Positions 51,335 to 59,782 of a stretch of 64,000 nt of DNA are shown in pieces; position 1 is the first letter of the stretch; every line of letters starts with the position of its first letter. The stretch comes from CBDIHH01 sp965279095. GTDB lineage: Bacteria; Pseudomonadota; Alphaproteobacteria; Caulobacterales; Caulobacteraceae. The stretch is taken from positions 186,001 through 250,000 of the forward strand of contig CBDIHH010000005.1 in assembly GCA_965279095.1 (NCBI GenBank), in the 5' to 3' direction. Under the pieces are notes generated by a model, which saw only the letters and a program-made list of their open reading frames with translations, was not told the DNA's origin and made no database searches. The position numbers and the translations under genes are program-made.

Positions 51335-52246
51335 ATGCTCGATATCAAACCCTTGAATTCACTTGCCGCTCTCGTCGGCGCTCTCGCGCTGATGGCCGGC
51401 GCGCCCGCGCTGGCGCAGACCCCGGCCACAGACGCCGCCGCTCCCGCGGCCGCCGAGGCCGCTGCTGCGCCCGCCACCACCGACGCCGCGGCCGCTCCGG
51501 CCGCCGCCGCGCCCGAAGCTGCTCCCGCCGACAAGGAGCCGGAGCACATCAAGAACGCCGGCAAGCTGACGCCGATTCAGATGTTCATCGACGCGGCCCC
51601 GGTCGTGAAGATCGTCATGACCGGCCTGCTGCTGGCCTCGGGTCTGTCTTGGGCCATCATGGTCACCAAGATGATCGAGTTCGGCTCGCTCAACAAAACC
51701 TCGGACCGCTTCCTCGAAGCCTTCCGCGGCGCCCGCTCGATCACCGACATGGGCCGTATCGCCTCGTCGGATGAGTTCGAGGGGAACCCGATGGCCGACA
51801 TGGCCGCCGCCGCCGCTCAGGAAGTCGAGCTGTCGCGACAGGCTGGCCTCGTGGTGGGCGGTGAACACCGTGACTCCACCATCATGCGGGCCCAGACCGC
51901 CGTCGGCGCCGTGCAGGCCTCTCTGGCCCGCCGTCTTTCCAGTGGCATGCAGTTCCTGGCTTCGACCGGTTCGATGTCGCCCTTCATCGGGCTGTTCGGC
52001 ACCGTCTACGGGATCATGAACTCGTTCATCGGCATCGCGAACACCAACACGACCAACCTGGCCGTCGTCGCCCCCGGCATCGCCGAAGCGCTTCTCGCCA
52101 CCGGCATCGGTCTGTTCGCCGCCATTCCGGCCGTTATCTTCTACAACTACTTCCAGACCCGCATCTCCCACTACGGGACGCGCACGGAAGGGTTTGTGGC
52201 CGAGCTGATGAACGCGATCTCCCGGCAGCTCGACAAGGGAGCGTAG
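51335..52246 (+). CDS. exbB: ExbB/TolQ/MotA-family proton channel
   Basis: The 303-residue protein has a signal-like N-terminus, an Ala/Pro-rich periplasmic stretch, then three membrane helices with the family motif T-V-G-A-V-Q-A-S-L-A-R-R-L and F-I-G-L-F-G-T-V-Y-G-I-M-N-S-F near residue 225. ExbB carries protons that energise TonB at the outer-membrane receptors. GGAACCGGCGACAG lies upstream of the ATG. The long N-terminal extension is typical of the larger ExbB type. It starts the exbB-exbD-tonB operon. Confidence 0.94.
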   Translation: MLDIKPLNSLAALVGALALMAGAPALAQTPATDAAAPAAAEAAAAPATTDAAAAPAAAAPEAAPADKEPEHIKNAGKLTPIQMFIDAAPVVKIVMTGLLLASGLSWAIMVTKMIEFGSLNKTSDRFLEAFRGARSITDMGRIASSDEFEGNPMADMAAAAAQEVELSRQAGLVVGGEHRDSTIMRAQTAVGAVQASLARRLSSGMQFLASTGSMSPFIGLFGTVYGIMNSFIGIANTNTTNLAVVAPGIAEALLATGIGLFAAIPAVIFYNYFQTRISHYGTRTEGFVAELMNAISRQLDKGA

Positions 52247-52251
52247 CCGCA

Positions 52252-52698
52252 ATGGGCGCCAAACTCGCAGGACCAGGCGGGGGCGGGCGGTTCAACGTCG
52301 AGCAGAACAGCGAAATCAATGTTACGCCCTTCGTGGACGTGATGCTGGTTCTCCTGATCATCTTCATGGTGGCCGCGCCTCTCGCGAGTGTCACCGTTGA
52401 AGTGACCTTGCCGAACGCTGTCGCCAAGCCGTCGCAGAACCCGCCGAAACCGGTGTACATCTCGATCCAAAAGAGCGGGAAGCTGTACATTGGGGATTTC
52501 CCTACGGACATCCCCTCCCTGGGTTCGGACTTGACCAAGAACATCGGCAAGCGTGATCCCACCCGTGAGCGTATCTTCATCCGTGGCGACCAGGACGTCC
52601 TCTACTCGCAGTTCATGGCCGTCATGAACCAGCTGCAGGACAACGGTTACTACAGCGTGGCGCTCATCGGTGCAGACACCAATCGGCCGGGGGTGTGA
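52252..52698 (+). CDS. exbD: Biopolymer transport protein ExbD
   Basis: The 148-residue protein has a short cytoplasmic start, one membrane helix with E-I-N-V-T-P-F-V-D-V-M-L-V-L-L (the proton-linked Asp), and a periplasmic domain. It complexes with ExbB and TonB. It starts six bases after exbB. The paralogue at 53738 shares the helix almost exactly but differs in the periplasmic part. Confidence 0.94.
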   Translation: MGAKLAGPGGGGRFNVEQNSEINVTPFVDVMLVLLIIFMVAAPLASVTVEVTLPNAVAKPSQNPPKPVYISIQKSGKLYIGDFPTDIPSLGSDLTKNIGKRDPTRERIFIRGDQDVLYSQFMAVMNQLQDNGYYSVALIGADTNRPGV

Positions 52699-52705
52699 GC
52701 ACAGA

Positions 52706-53419
52706 ATGGCTGAGAAAGAGCAAACGCCCCAGCGACGTTACGACCCCCTGACCGATCTTCGTCCCCGTGGGAAGAAGAACAAGACTGGGTGGATTGTTGC
52801 GATCGTCGGCTCTGTGTTCGTCCACGGCATCGTTGGCTATTATGTGTGGAAGGCGAAGTTCAACCCCGAGTACAAGACGTTCGGCGAAGAGAAGCTCAAC
52901 GCGGAGATCGTAAAGCCAGCGCCTCCGCCGCCGCCCCCTCCGCCGCCGCCGCCGCCGCCCAACACGCCGCCGCCGCCTCCGCCCCGGGTGCAACCGCGCC
53001 CGCCGGTGGCGCCGCCGCCGGACATCGCCGCCCCGCCCCCTCTGCCGATTCCTCCGGTGGAGAAGCGGATCGAACCGCCGCCTCCCGCGCCCGCCGCGCC
53101 GCCTGAACCCCCGCACGTCGCGGTGATCAGCAACCCGCAGTGGATCCGCAAGCCTTCGGGCGAGGACCTGGCGCGCTACTACCCGTCTCGCGCCCAGAGC
53201 GTGAGCAAGTCGGGCCGCGTTGTGCTCAAGTGCACCGTGCGGGCCAACGGCACCATCGGCAGCTGCGACATCCAGTCGGAGGAGCCGGCGGACTTCAACT
53301 TCGGCGACGCGGCTATCAAGCTGTCGAAGCTGTTCAAGATGAGGCCTCAACTTGCTGACGGCCGACCCGTCGACGGCGCATCGGTGACCATCCCGATCCG
53401 CTTCGAACCGGCCGAATAG
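52706..53419 (+). CDS. tonB: TonB family energy transducer
   Basis: The 237-residue protein has one N-terminal membrane helix (residues 28 to 47, W-I-V-A-I-V-G-S-V-F-V-H-G-I-V-G), a long Pro-rich spacer with more than twenty Pro between residues 72 and 135, and a C-terminal TonB domain with V-S-K-S-G-R-V-V-L-K-C-T-V near residue 175. It spans the periplasm and contacts TonB boxes of receptors such as the one at 5082. The start ATG is preceded by GGGGGTGTGAG. Confidence 0.93.
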   Translation: MAEKEQTPQRRYDPLTDLRPRGKKNKTGWIVAIVGSVFVHGIVGYYVWKAKFNPEYKTFGEEKLNAEIVKPAPPPPPPPPPPPPPNTPPPPPPRVQPRPPVAPPPDIAAPPPLPIPPVEKRIEPPPPAPAAPPEPPHVAVISNPQWIRKPSGEDLARYYPSRAQSVSKSGRVVLKCTVRANGTIGSCDIQSEEPADFNFGDAAIKLSKLFKMRPQLADGRPVDGASVTIPIRFEPAE

Positions 53420-53432
53420 ACGACACGGATAC

Positions 53433-53457
53433 GGGTTCCGGGCATGTCCCGGGACCC
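53433..53457 (+). terminator. Hairpin after tonB
   Basis: A ten-pair stem (one G-T pair) forms from 53433-53442 and 53448-53457 with loop CATGT. No T-run follows, so it may be a Rho-dependent end or an RNA-stabilising hairpin between tonB and the tRNA. Confidence 0.45.
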
Positions 53458-53528
53458 GGTTCGGGTCCTCGCTGCGGCGGCCGACAGCTTGATCGCTCCG
53501 GTCGACGACGTTAAACACTAGCCTTCAT

Positions 53529-53605
53529 GCCGCCTTAGCTCAGTTGGTTAGAGCGCCGGTTTGTGGAACCGGAGGTCCTCAGTTCAAGCCTGAGAGGCGG
53601 TACCA
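53529..53605 (+). tRNA. tRNA-His (GTG), no encoded G-1
   Basis: The cloverleaf has acceptor GCCGCCT/AGGCGGT, anticodon GTG at 53563-53565, and T arm CTCAG-TTCAAGC-CTGAG. The base before position 1 is T, so G-1 is not encoded. Position 72 is T and the discriminator is A, then encoded CCA. This is the U72/A73 pattern reported for Caulobacter and relatives, whose HisRS has changed identity rules. Confidence 0.94.
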
Positions 53606-53737
53606 CTCTCGGCTAGGCACTACGGCGACGGCCGCCGACCCGGCCCAGCCGCGTTGAACAGGTCGGACCAATTTCGCTCTTCGGAGCATGTCTAGTCATC
53701 GCACGGTCCGCTGGCCGGACCGGAACGGAGAGTCATT

Positions 53738-54169
53738 ATGGGTGCAAAACTAGCCGGCCAGGGTGGCGGCAAGTATGAGCTCGGGCAGAACAGTGAGATC
53801 AACGTCACGCCGTTCGTCGACGTCATGCTCGTGCTGCTCATCATCTTCATGGTCGCCGCGCCTATGGCGACGGTGGCGATCAAGGTCGATCTGCCGCCTG
53901 CCGTCGCGCAGCCGCCGTCGGACAAGAAGCCGACCTTCATCTCCATCTCGGATGGCGGGAAGATCTTCCTGGTCGACACACCGACGGACCTCAGCCGTCT
54001 CGGCGACGACCTCTACGCCCGTCTCGGCGGGCCCGACCCCAAGAATGAAACCGTCCTGATCCGCGCCGACCGCACGGTCAAATATCGCGAGTTCATGGAT
54101 GTGGTGAACCAGTTGCAGACCGACGGCTACTACCGCGTCGGCCTGATCTCGGAAGACCTCGGCGAATAG
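53738..54169 (+). CDS. Second ExbD-type biopolymer transport protein
   Basis: The 143-residue protein is a paralogue of the ExbD at 52252. It shares M-G-A-K-L-A-G and E-I-N-V-T-P-F-V-D-V-M-L-V-L-L, including the membrane Asp, but its periplasmic domain differs. CGGAGAG lies upstream of the start. A tRNA-His separates it from tonB, so it is probably transcribed separately or via read-through. A strong terminator follows. Two ExbD proteins may form a mixed complex with one ExbB. Confidence 0.93.
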   Translation: MGAKLAGQGGGKYELGQNSEINVTPFVDVMLVLLIIFMVAAPMATVAIKVDLPPAVAQPPSDKKPTFISISDGGKIFLVDTPTDLSRLGDDLYARLGGPDPKNETVLIRADRTVKYREFMDVVNQLQTDGYYRVGLISEDLGE

Positions 54170-54197
54170 TCTTCGTCACGCCTCAGCGTGATATCGA

Positions 54198-54229
54198 GCG
54201 GTCGGGCGGTGACGCCCGGCCGCTTTTTT
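54198..54229 (+). terminator. Rho-independent terminator
   Basis: An 11-pair stem (54198-54208 and 54213-54223, one T-G pair) with loop GTGA is followed by six T residues at 54224-54229. It lies 29 bases after the second exbD. Confidence 0.9.
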
Positions 54230-54340
54230 CTGGGCCGGACGCGCGTCATTCCGCTGCCAGGAGCTGCCCCGACATGATTGCCGGATGGAACCGCCCCGCC
54301 TCCCTCGCGGTTAAGCCCTCAATCGCAAAGGGGGACGCCA

Positions 54341-54592
54341 GTGGCGGACGTGGTCGTGAAACTGCCGGTGCGCGACGGGGACGAAGCGCTGCGGTTCGGC
54401 GATTATCTGGGCCGCTTCCTGCAAAGCTGCGCCAACGAGTCGGGTCTGTCCGGTCACGAGGACGCGCCTGTGCTGATGGTCCACTCCAATCCGCAGGCGG
54501 ACCTGGATCTGAAGGTGCTGACCTTCCAGGAACGACGCGTCGCCCATGCCTTCAGCCTCGGCTGGGCCCAGAGTCTTCGCGCCGCCAGCTAG
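54341..54592 (+). CDS. Small hypothetical protein
   Basis: The 83-residue protein starts at GTG 54341 with GGGGGA upstream. It reads V-A-D-V-V-V-K-L-P-V-R-D-G-D-E-A-L-R-F-G-D-Y-L near its start, then a Cys residue and a mixed alpha/beta tail. No family was recognised. It lies 35 bases before the ThiO-like gene, so they may be one transcript after the terminator at 54198. Confidence 0.6.
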   Translation: MADVVVKLPVRDGDEALRFGDYLGRFLQSCANESGLSGHEDAPVLMVHSNPQADLDLKVLTFQERRVAHAFSLGWAQSLRAAS

Positions 54593-54626
54593 GCCACCAT
54601 GCAGCCGCCCCGACCAGGGCCCAGCC

Positions 54627-55715
54627 ATGAGCGATCTGAGGGGCGCCCGGATCGCCGTCGCGGGCGCCGGGGCCGTGGGCGCCGCCACCGCCCTTCACCT
54701 CGCCGAGCGGGGGGGCAGTGTCCTACTGGCCGATCCGGCCCTGTCCGGGGACAATGCCTCGGGCGTGGCCGCCGGCATGCTGGCGCCGGTGATGGAGGCC
54801 GTGCTCGACGGCGCCTCCGCCGGCCATCTTGATCTGCTACGGGCCGCCCGCGACGCCTGGCCGGCCTTCGTGGCTGCTCTGGAGTCCGCGCCCCCCATCG
54901 AGCGCTGCGGCGCCCTGTGGATCGATGAGGCGCTGGGCGTCCCGGACCAGTTGGCCAGGCTGTCGGCGCTCGGCGCCGCCGGCGAGGCGGTGACAGCGGC
55001 GCAAGCCCCGGGCCTGTCCCCAGGCCTGGCCGCCATCGCCGGCGTCTACACAGCCGAGGACTGGCGCCTGGAGCCCTTGGCCATGCTGCGGGCCTTGCGG
55101 GCCGCCCTGGTGCGCCGGGGCGGGCGGGTGGCGCAGGCCGCCGTGGTTCATGCCGACCAGGGGATGGTGCTCCTCAGTAACGGGGAGCGCTGGGCCACCG
55201 ACTGGACCGTGATCGCCTGCGGCCACCCCTCCGACCTGACCTTGCGGCTGGCCCCGGAGTTGGCGCTGCTGTCGCCGATCAAGGGGCAGATCGTCCGCTT
55301 CGAGCCCGGCGTGGCGCCGTCCGGCGGCCCCCTGGTGCGCACCGCCAAGGTTTATGTCTGCCCGGGCGCCTTCGGGCCCGCGGCCGGGGCCACCATGGAG
55401 GCCGGCGTGAACGACCGTCGCGCCGAGCCTGCGGCGGCCGAGCGGCTGCGCGCCGACGCCACGGCGCTTTTCCCATCCCTGGCCCACGCCCCGGGTCAGG
55501 GCCTGGCGGCGGTGCGGTCCGCCACCGCGGACGGCCTGCCCCTGGTCGGGCCAAGCCTGGCGCCCGGAGTGATCATCGCCGCCGGAGCCCGACGCAACGG
55601 CTGGCTGCTGGCCCCGCTGATCGCCGGCGTCGTCGCGGATCATGCCGGGGGGGGCTGCGCCTCCGCCGCCGGGGCGGCGTTCGATCCGCGCCGCTTCGAT
55701 GGGGCGCCGGCCTGA
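54627..55715 (+). CDS. FAD-dependent oxidase, glycine/D-amino-acid oxidase (ThiO-like)
   Basis: The 362-residue protein starts with a Rossmann dinucleotide motif R-I-A-V-A-G-A-G-A-V-G-A-A-T-A-L-H-L near residue 7 and ends with G-L-P-L-V-G-P-S, G-V-I-I-A-A-G-A-R-R-N-G-W, the D-amino-acid oxidase family. ThiO-type enzymes oxidise glycine to imine for thiazole synthesis; related ones oxidise other amines. No thiamine gene is adjacent, so the substrate is uncertain. Confidence 0.85.
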   Translation: MSDLRGARIAVAGAGAVGAATALHLAERGGSVLLADPALSGDNASGVAAGMLAPVMEAVLDGASAGHLDLLRAARDAWPAFVAALESAPPIERCGALWIDEALGVPDQLARLSALGAAGEAVTAAQAPGLSPGLAAIAGVYTAEDWRLEPLAMLRALRAALVRRGGRVAQAAVVHADQGMVLLSNGERWATDWTVIACGHPSDLTLRLAPELALLSPIKGQIVRFEPGVAPSGGPLVRTAKVYVCPGAFGPAAGATMEAGVNDRRAEPAAAERLRADATALFPSLAHAPGQGLAAVRSATADGLPLVGPSLAPGVIIAAGARRNGWLLAPLIAGVVADHAGGGCASAAGAAFDPRRFDGAPA

Positions 55716-55733
55716 GCCGCCCTTCAGGGGGCG

Positions 55734-55748
55734 TTAACCATAATTGAC
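55734..55748. promoter_or_regulatory. CtrA-like box TTAA-N7-TGAC
   Basis: TTAACCATAATTGAC differs by one base from the CtrA site TTAA-N7-TTAAC and ends 12 bases before the transglycosylase start, which has no clear ribosome site. The layout would suit a near-leaderless transcript. Confidence 0.45.
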
Positions 55749-55760
55749 GACCTTGCCCCC

Positions 55761-56585
55761 ATGACGGTGGACTCGATCAGGGGCGTTGTCGGCGAGGCCA
55801 TCCAGCTTGCGTCCAAGGCCACGGGCGTGGACTTCGGCTTCCTCATGCGCACCGCCAAGCGCGAGAGCGGCTACAATCCCCAGGCCAAGGCCGGGTCGTC
55901 CTCGGCTGCGGGCCTGTTCCAGTTCGTCGAGCAGACCTGGCTGGGCACCCTCAAGCGCCACGGCTCCAAATACGGCTACGCCCGCTATGCCGAGCTCATC
56001 GAGCAGGGGGCCGACGGCCGCTTCCGGGTCGGCGGCGCCGAGGCGCGGCGCACGGTGATGGACCTGCGGCTGGACGCCCGCGCCGCCTCCCTGATGGCCG
56101 GCGAACTGGCCTCGGACCACGCCTCCTATTTGCGCGGTCGGGTTGGTCGGGCGCCGACCAACGGCGAGCTCTACGCCGCTCATTTTCTCGGGCCCAAGGG
56201 CTCGGCGCGACTGATAGAGGCCTACCAGACCAATCCCGCGGCGTCGGCGGCGGGCATCTTCCCCGATGCGGCCTCCGCCAATCCGACCATCTTCTATCGC
56301 AACGGCCGGGCCGCCAGCGTGGCTGAGGTCTACGCCAACCTGACCCGCACCGGCGGGGAGGGGATCGCCGCCCCCGCCGGCGATCGCGATGCCGGGGCGT
56401 TCATCCAATATGCCTCGGCGCGGCGGCTGGAGCGGATGGAGCAGCAGCAGGCCCTGACCACCATGATCCTGCGCGGCCGCGACGGGGGAGAGGGCTCGTC
56501 GGGGGTCACCGGGTCGTTGTTCACCAGCGAGATGCTGAAGGTGCTGTCCGAGGCCGAACTGCGCACCGGGCGGGACAGGACCTAG
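55761..56585 (+). CDS. Lytic transglycosylase (SLT domain)
   Basis: The 274-residue protein lacks a typical signal peptide. The SLT core shows the catalytic Glu in R-E-S-G-Y-N-P-Q-A near residue 34, then S-S-A-A-G-L-F-Q-F near residue 48 and G-x-L-Y-A-A-H-F-L-G near residue 135. Such enzymes open peptidoglycan, often to let flagella, pili or secretion machines through. Its CtrA-like promoter fits a cell-cycle-linked flagellar or pilus role like that of PleA. The long C-terminal tail is Ala/Glu-rich. Confidence 0.85.
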   Translation: MTVDSIRGVVGEAIQLASKATGVDFGFLMRTAKRESGYNPQAKAGSSSAAGLFQFVEQTWLGTLKRHGSKYGYARYAELIEQGADGRFRVGGAEARRTVMDLRLDARAASLMAGELASDHASYLRGRVGRAPTNGELYAAHFLGPKGSARLIEAYQTNPAASAAGIFPDAASANPTIFYRNGRAASVAEVYANLTRTGGEGIAAPAGDRDAGAFIQYASARRLERMEQQQALTTMILRGRDGGEGSSGVTGSLFTSEMLKVLSEAELRTGRDRT

Positions 56586-56622
56586 CGCCGGCTGATCCGC
56601 GCCGATCGACGACCGGCCGGGT

Positions 56623-58461
56623 CTAGTCCACCGCCCGCAACCGGGGCGGGGCTTTCGCGGGCGAGGCCGGTTGTCGCCCGGCGCAGGCGGCCAGGGCCCG
56701 CGCCACCGCCGCCACCGAGACCGGCTTGCGCAGCACCGCGTCGGCCCCCGCCTCATCGCAGGCCCGGGCCTCGTCGATGTCGCCGCCGATCACCGCGATG
56801 ATCGGTAGGGCCGCCACCGCCGTGGGCAGTGCGCGCAGGGCGGTGATGGCCTCGGCCCCGCCCAGTTCCGGCATCCGACCGTCGACCATGATCAGGTCGA
56901 AGTCGCAGACCTGGGCCAGGTCGACCGCGCGCCGGCCGTCGACCACATGGGCCACCTGGTGGCCGAGCTGTTCGAGCACCGCCCTCAGCATGGCCGCGTT
57001 GAGGCTGTCGTCCTCGGCGATGAGGATGCGCAGGGGCCGTCCGGCGATGGCCATGGCCGCCGGTTCCGAGATGTCCGGGGCCGGGGCGGCGTGGGCGTCG
57101 AACGGCAGGTCCAGGGAGAAGCGGCTTCCGACCCCCAGGGCGCTCTGGCCGGTGATGGCGCCGCCCATGAGCTTCGCCAGTTCGCGCGACAGGCTGAGGC
57201 CTAGCCCGGCGCCCGATACCCCGACCCCGGTTCGGGCGATGCGATTGAACGGCTCGAACGCCCGGTCCAGTTCCTCCGCGGACAGGCCCGGACCGGTGTC
57301 CGCCACCTCGATGCGGATCGTGGTCGCGCTTGCCCGCTGGATGCGCACTTCGATGCGGCCCCGGGTGGTGTATTTGACGGCATTGCCGATCAGGTTCGAC
57401 AGCACCTGCCGCGTGCGTAGGGTGTCGCCGATGGCGGCCCCGCCGCCGCCGCGGACGTCCAGCCCGTCCTCTACGTGCAGGGTCAGCTCCAGCCCCTTGG
57501 CGGCGGCCTCTGGCCGGGCGAGGAGCACCAGGTCGCGGGCCAGGCGGCAGGCGTCGAAGGGCTGGGCATGCACCGCCAGCCGACCGGCCTGGGCCGTCTC
57601 CGTGTCCAGGGTGGCGTTGAGCACGGCGATCAGGTCCTGGGCTGCCCCCAGGGCGGCGGCCAACTGGTCGCGCGAAGGGGCCAGCCGACCGCCGGTTCCG
57701 GCGGCGGAGGCCAGCACATGGGTGACTCCCGTCAGGCCGTTACGGATCTCGTGGGACAGGGTGGCCAGGATATCGGATTTGGACTTGGCCAGGCGCTGGG
57801 CCTCGTCATAGGAGGCGGCGCGGCTCTGGATGAGACCCTCGCGCTCTGCCGACAGGGCGAACTGGCGGCGCAGGATGCGGTTGACCATCAGGGCCAGGGC
57901 CATCGACAGGGCGATGGCGCCCCAGGCCAGGGCCGCCGTGGTGCGGGTGGTCTCCTGGACGTAGAGGGCGATCATCGGGGCCATGGCCGCCGCCGGCGCC
58001 ACGATCAGAAGGTTGGGCAGGGACGGGGCGGTGAAGAAGAACAGCACGCAGGCGGCGCCGATCGCCACCAGCAGGATCGCCTCTCGCGCCGGGCCGGCGC
58101 TGAGGGCGAAGGCGGCGATCTGCGCCACCGCCGCGGCCCACAGCAGGCCGCCGAACACATGAATGCGGGTGCGCACGCCGATGTCCCCAGCGATGTCCGG
58201 CCGGCGCCTCAGCCAGTTGACCACCACATAGAAGGCCGCCCAGTTGAGGGCGAACTGGGCGAACAGGGCCGACATCCACACCGAATTGAGGGCATGTGAC
58301 CCGACCCAGATGAACAGCGGCAGGCTGACGCCAAAGAAGGTCAGGGCGTAGGGCAGCAGGGCCGACTGGGCCTCCAGGGCCTGCCGTTCGATCGCTCCGG
58401 CAGGCCCGGCCGCTGGCGCGTCGGAGAACAGATCGGCGAGGGAGTCGAGAAACTGGGTCAC
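56623..58461 (-). CDS. Hybrid sensor histidine kinase/response regulator
   Basis: The 612-residue protein has about six membrane helices (residues 36 to 195), a phospho-acceptor His237 in L-S-H-E-I-R-N-G, an ATPase domain with N-L-I-G-N-A-V-K-Y-T, A-D-T-G-P-G-L-S and G-A-G-L-G-L-S, and a C-terminal receiver with Asp527 in I-M-V-D-G-R-M-P and Lys579. In the receiver the usual Thr/Ser after strand 4 is replaced (A-V-I-G-G), which may change switching. It is probably the start of a phosphorelay: an Hpt protein is encoded 1.3 kb away. It lies divergent from a DUF2336 gene. Confidence 0.93.
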   Translation of the reverse strand: MTQFLDSLADLFSDAPAAGPAGAIERQALEAQSALLPYALTFFGVSLPLFIWVGSHALNSVWMSALFAQFALNWAAFYVVVNWLRRRPDIAGDIGVRTRIHVFGGLLWAAAVAQIAAFALSAGPAREAILLVAIGAACVLFFFTAPSLPNLLIVAPAAAMAPMIALYVQETTRTTAALAWGAIALSMALALMVNRILRRQFALSAEREGLIQSRAASYDEAQRLAKSKSDILATLSHEIRNGLTGVTHVLASAAGTGGRLAPSRDQLAAALGAAQDLIAVLNATLDTETAQAGRLAVHAQPFDACRLARDLVLLARPEAAAKGLELTLHVEDGLDVRGGGGAAIGDTLRTRQVLSNLIGNAVKYTTRGRIEVRIQRASATTIRIEVADTGPGLSAEELDRAFEPFNRIARTGVGVSGAGLGLSLSRELAKLMGGAITGQSALGVGSRFSLDLPFDAHAAPAPDISEPAAMAIAGRPLRILIAEDDSLNAAMLRAVLEQLGHQVAHVVDGRRAVDLAQVCDFDLIMVDGRMPELGGAEAITALRALPTAVAALPIIAVIGGDIDEARACDEAGADAVLRKPVSVAAVARALAACAGRQPASPAKAPPRLRAVD

Positions 58462-58553
58462 GTCGGGTCCGCCTCAGCGCCCGCCCAGCCTAAAGAGGTA
58501 AGGTTGTGCGCCCGTTACCCGAGAGCGTTAATGGGCGGCAATGATCACAAAGA

Positions 58554-58565
58554 AATCTTAAGATT
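58554..58565. promoter_or_regulatory. Twelve-base perfect palindrome AATCTTAAGATT
   Basis: A perfect AT-rich palindrome sits between the divergent kinase and DUF2336 genes, 38 bases upstream of the DUF2336 start. It is a candidate operator, or part of the DUF2336 promoter. Confidence 0.4.
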
Positions 58566-58602
58566 AACGAGGCATGATCGTGGCTTGGCAGTGGGGACAG
58601 GC

Positions 58603-59775
58603 ATGGCTGAGCTGTTGGCGGGAGAGGTTCGTGGATCGACGCGGGGCGCCCTCACCGGCGACGACCTGCGCATGTTGGTGAAGGGGCCCACCCCCGACGA
58701 GCGGGCCCTGGCCGCGCACAAGCTCTGCCGCCGCATGGACCGCGACGATCTTACCGCCCCTGAGCGGGCGCATGCCCACGAGATCCTGCGGGTGATGGCC
58801 GCGGACGCGGCCGAACCGGTGCGCCGGGCCCTGGCCGTGACCCTCAAGTCGTCGCCCCTGCTGCCCCGCGACGTGGCGCTAAGGCTGGCCCGCGACGTCG
58901 AGACCATCGCCGTTCCGGTGCTCAGTCGCTCGCCTTCCTTCGCCGATGAGGATCTGACCGAGATCATCCGCCGGGGCGGAGGGGTGCGCCAGGCCGCCAT
59001 CGCCCGGCGGCCGGCCCTGTCGGCCCAGGTCACCGGCACTCTGGTGGAGCACGGCGTCGAAGCGGCCGTGCGCGACGCCTGCGCCAACGACAAGGCCCAG
59101 TTCTTCGACGCCAGCCTGCACAAGGTCCTGCACCGGTTTACCGCCTCCAACCCCGTTCTCGAGGCGGTGGCCTATCGCCGAGTGTTGCCGGTGTCGGTCA
59201 CCGAAACCCTGATCGACCTGGTCGGAGGGACCGTGCGCGAGCATCTGGCGACCCACCAGGCCCTGTCAGCGGCCACGGCCCTGCGCCTGGCGACCGACGG
59301 GGGCGAGCGGGCCGCCATCGATCTGCTCGACCAGGCCGCTCGCACCGCCGACATCCGCGAATTCGTCGTCCATCTGAAGGCTCATGACCGGCTTACGGGA
59401 AGTCTGCTGCTGCGCGGTCTGGCGCAGGGACACATGACCTTTTTCGAATGGGCCCTGGCCGAGCTGGCTCAGGTGCCGCACCACCGAACCTGGCTGATGA
59501 TCCACGACGCCGGTCCCCTGGGACTGCGGGCCATCTGCGAGCGCGCCGGCTTGCCCGCGCGCCTGTTTGCGGCCTTTCGCGCCGGGGTCGACACCTTCCA
59601 TGCCCTGTCGCTTGAGGACGGCGGCCAGGACCCTGTCCGTTTCCAGGAACGCATGATGCAGCGCTTCCTGACCCAGGCAACCCAGGCGCCAAAGGCCGAC
59701 GTCGACTACCTGCTGGCCCGGATGGACCGGTTGGCGGGCGTGACGCGGGGCGGCGAGACGCGTCAGGCCGCCTAG
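58603..59775 (+). CDS. DUF2336 domain protein (first copy)
   Basis: The 390-residue protein consists of helical repeats: segments such as V-R-R-A-L-A-V-T-L-K-S-S-P-L-L-P-R-D-V and I-A-V-P-V-L-S-R-S-P-S-F-A-D-E-D-L-T-E-I-I typify DUF2336. It has no signal peptide or enzyme motif and is probably a scaffold. The ATG at 58603 was chosen as the beginning of the conserved part; TTG 58504 would overlap the promoter region. It lies near a hybrid kinase and an Hpt protein, so a signalling role is likely. Confidence 0.85.
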   Translation: MAELLAGEVRGSTRGALTGDDLRMLVKGPTPDERALAAHKLCRRMDRDDLTAPERAHAHEILRVMAADAAEPVRRALAVTLKSSPLLPRDVALRLARDVETIAVPVLSRSPSFADEDLTEIIRRGGGVRQAAIARRPALSAQVTGTLVEHGVEAAVRDACANDKAQFFDASLHKVLHRFTASNPVLEAVAYRRVLPVSVTETLIDLVGGTVREHLATHQALSAATALRLATDGGERAAIDLLDQAARTADIREFVVHLKAHDRLTGSLLLRGLAQGHMTFFEWALAELAQVPHHRTWLMIHDAGPLGLRAICERAGLPARLFAAFRAGVDTFHALSLEDGGQDPVRFQERMMQRFLTQATQAPKADVDYLLARMDRLAGVTRGGETRQAA

Positions 59776-59782
59776 GCGCGAT

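Noticed and set aside
58528..58567. CtrA box upstream of the first DUF2336 gene
   Set aside because: TTAA motifs are present, but spacing is not the required seven bases; the perfect palindrome at 58554-58565 is a better description.
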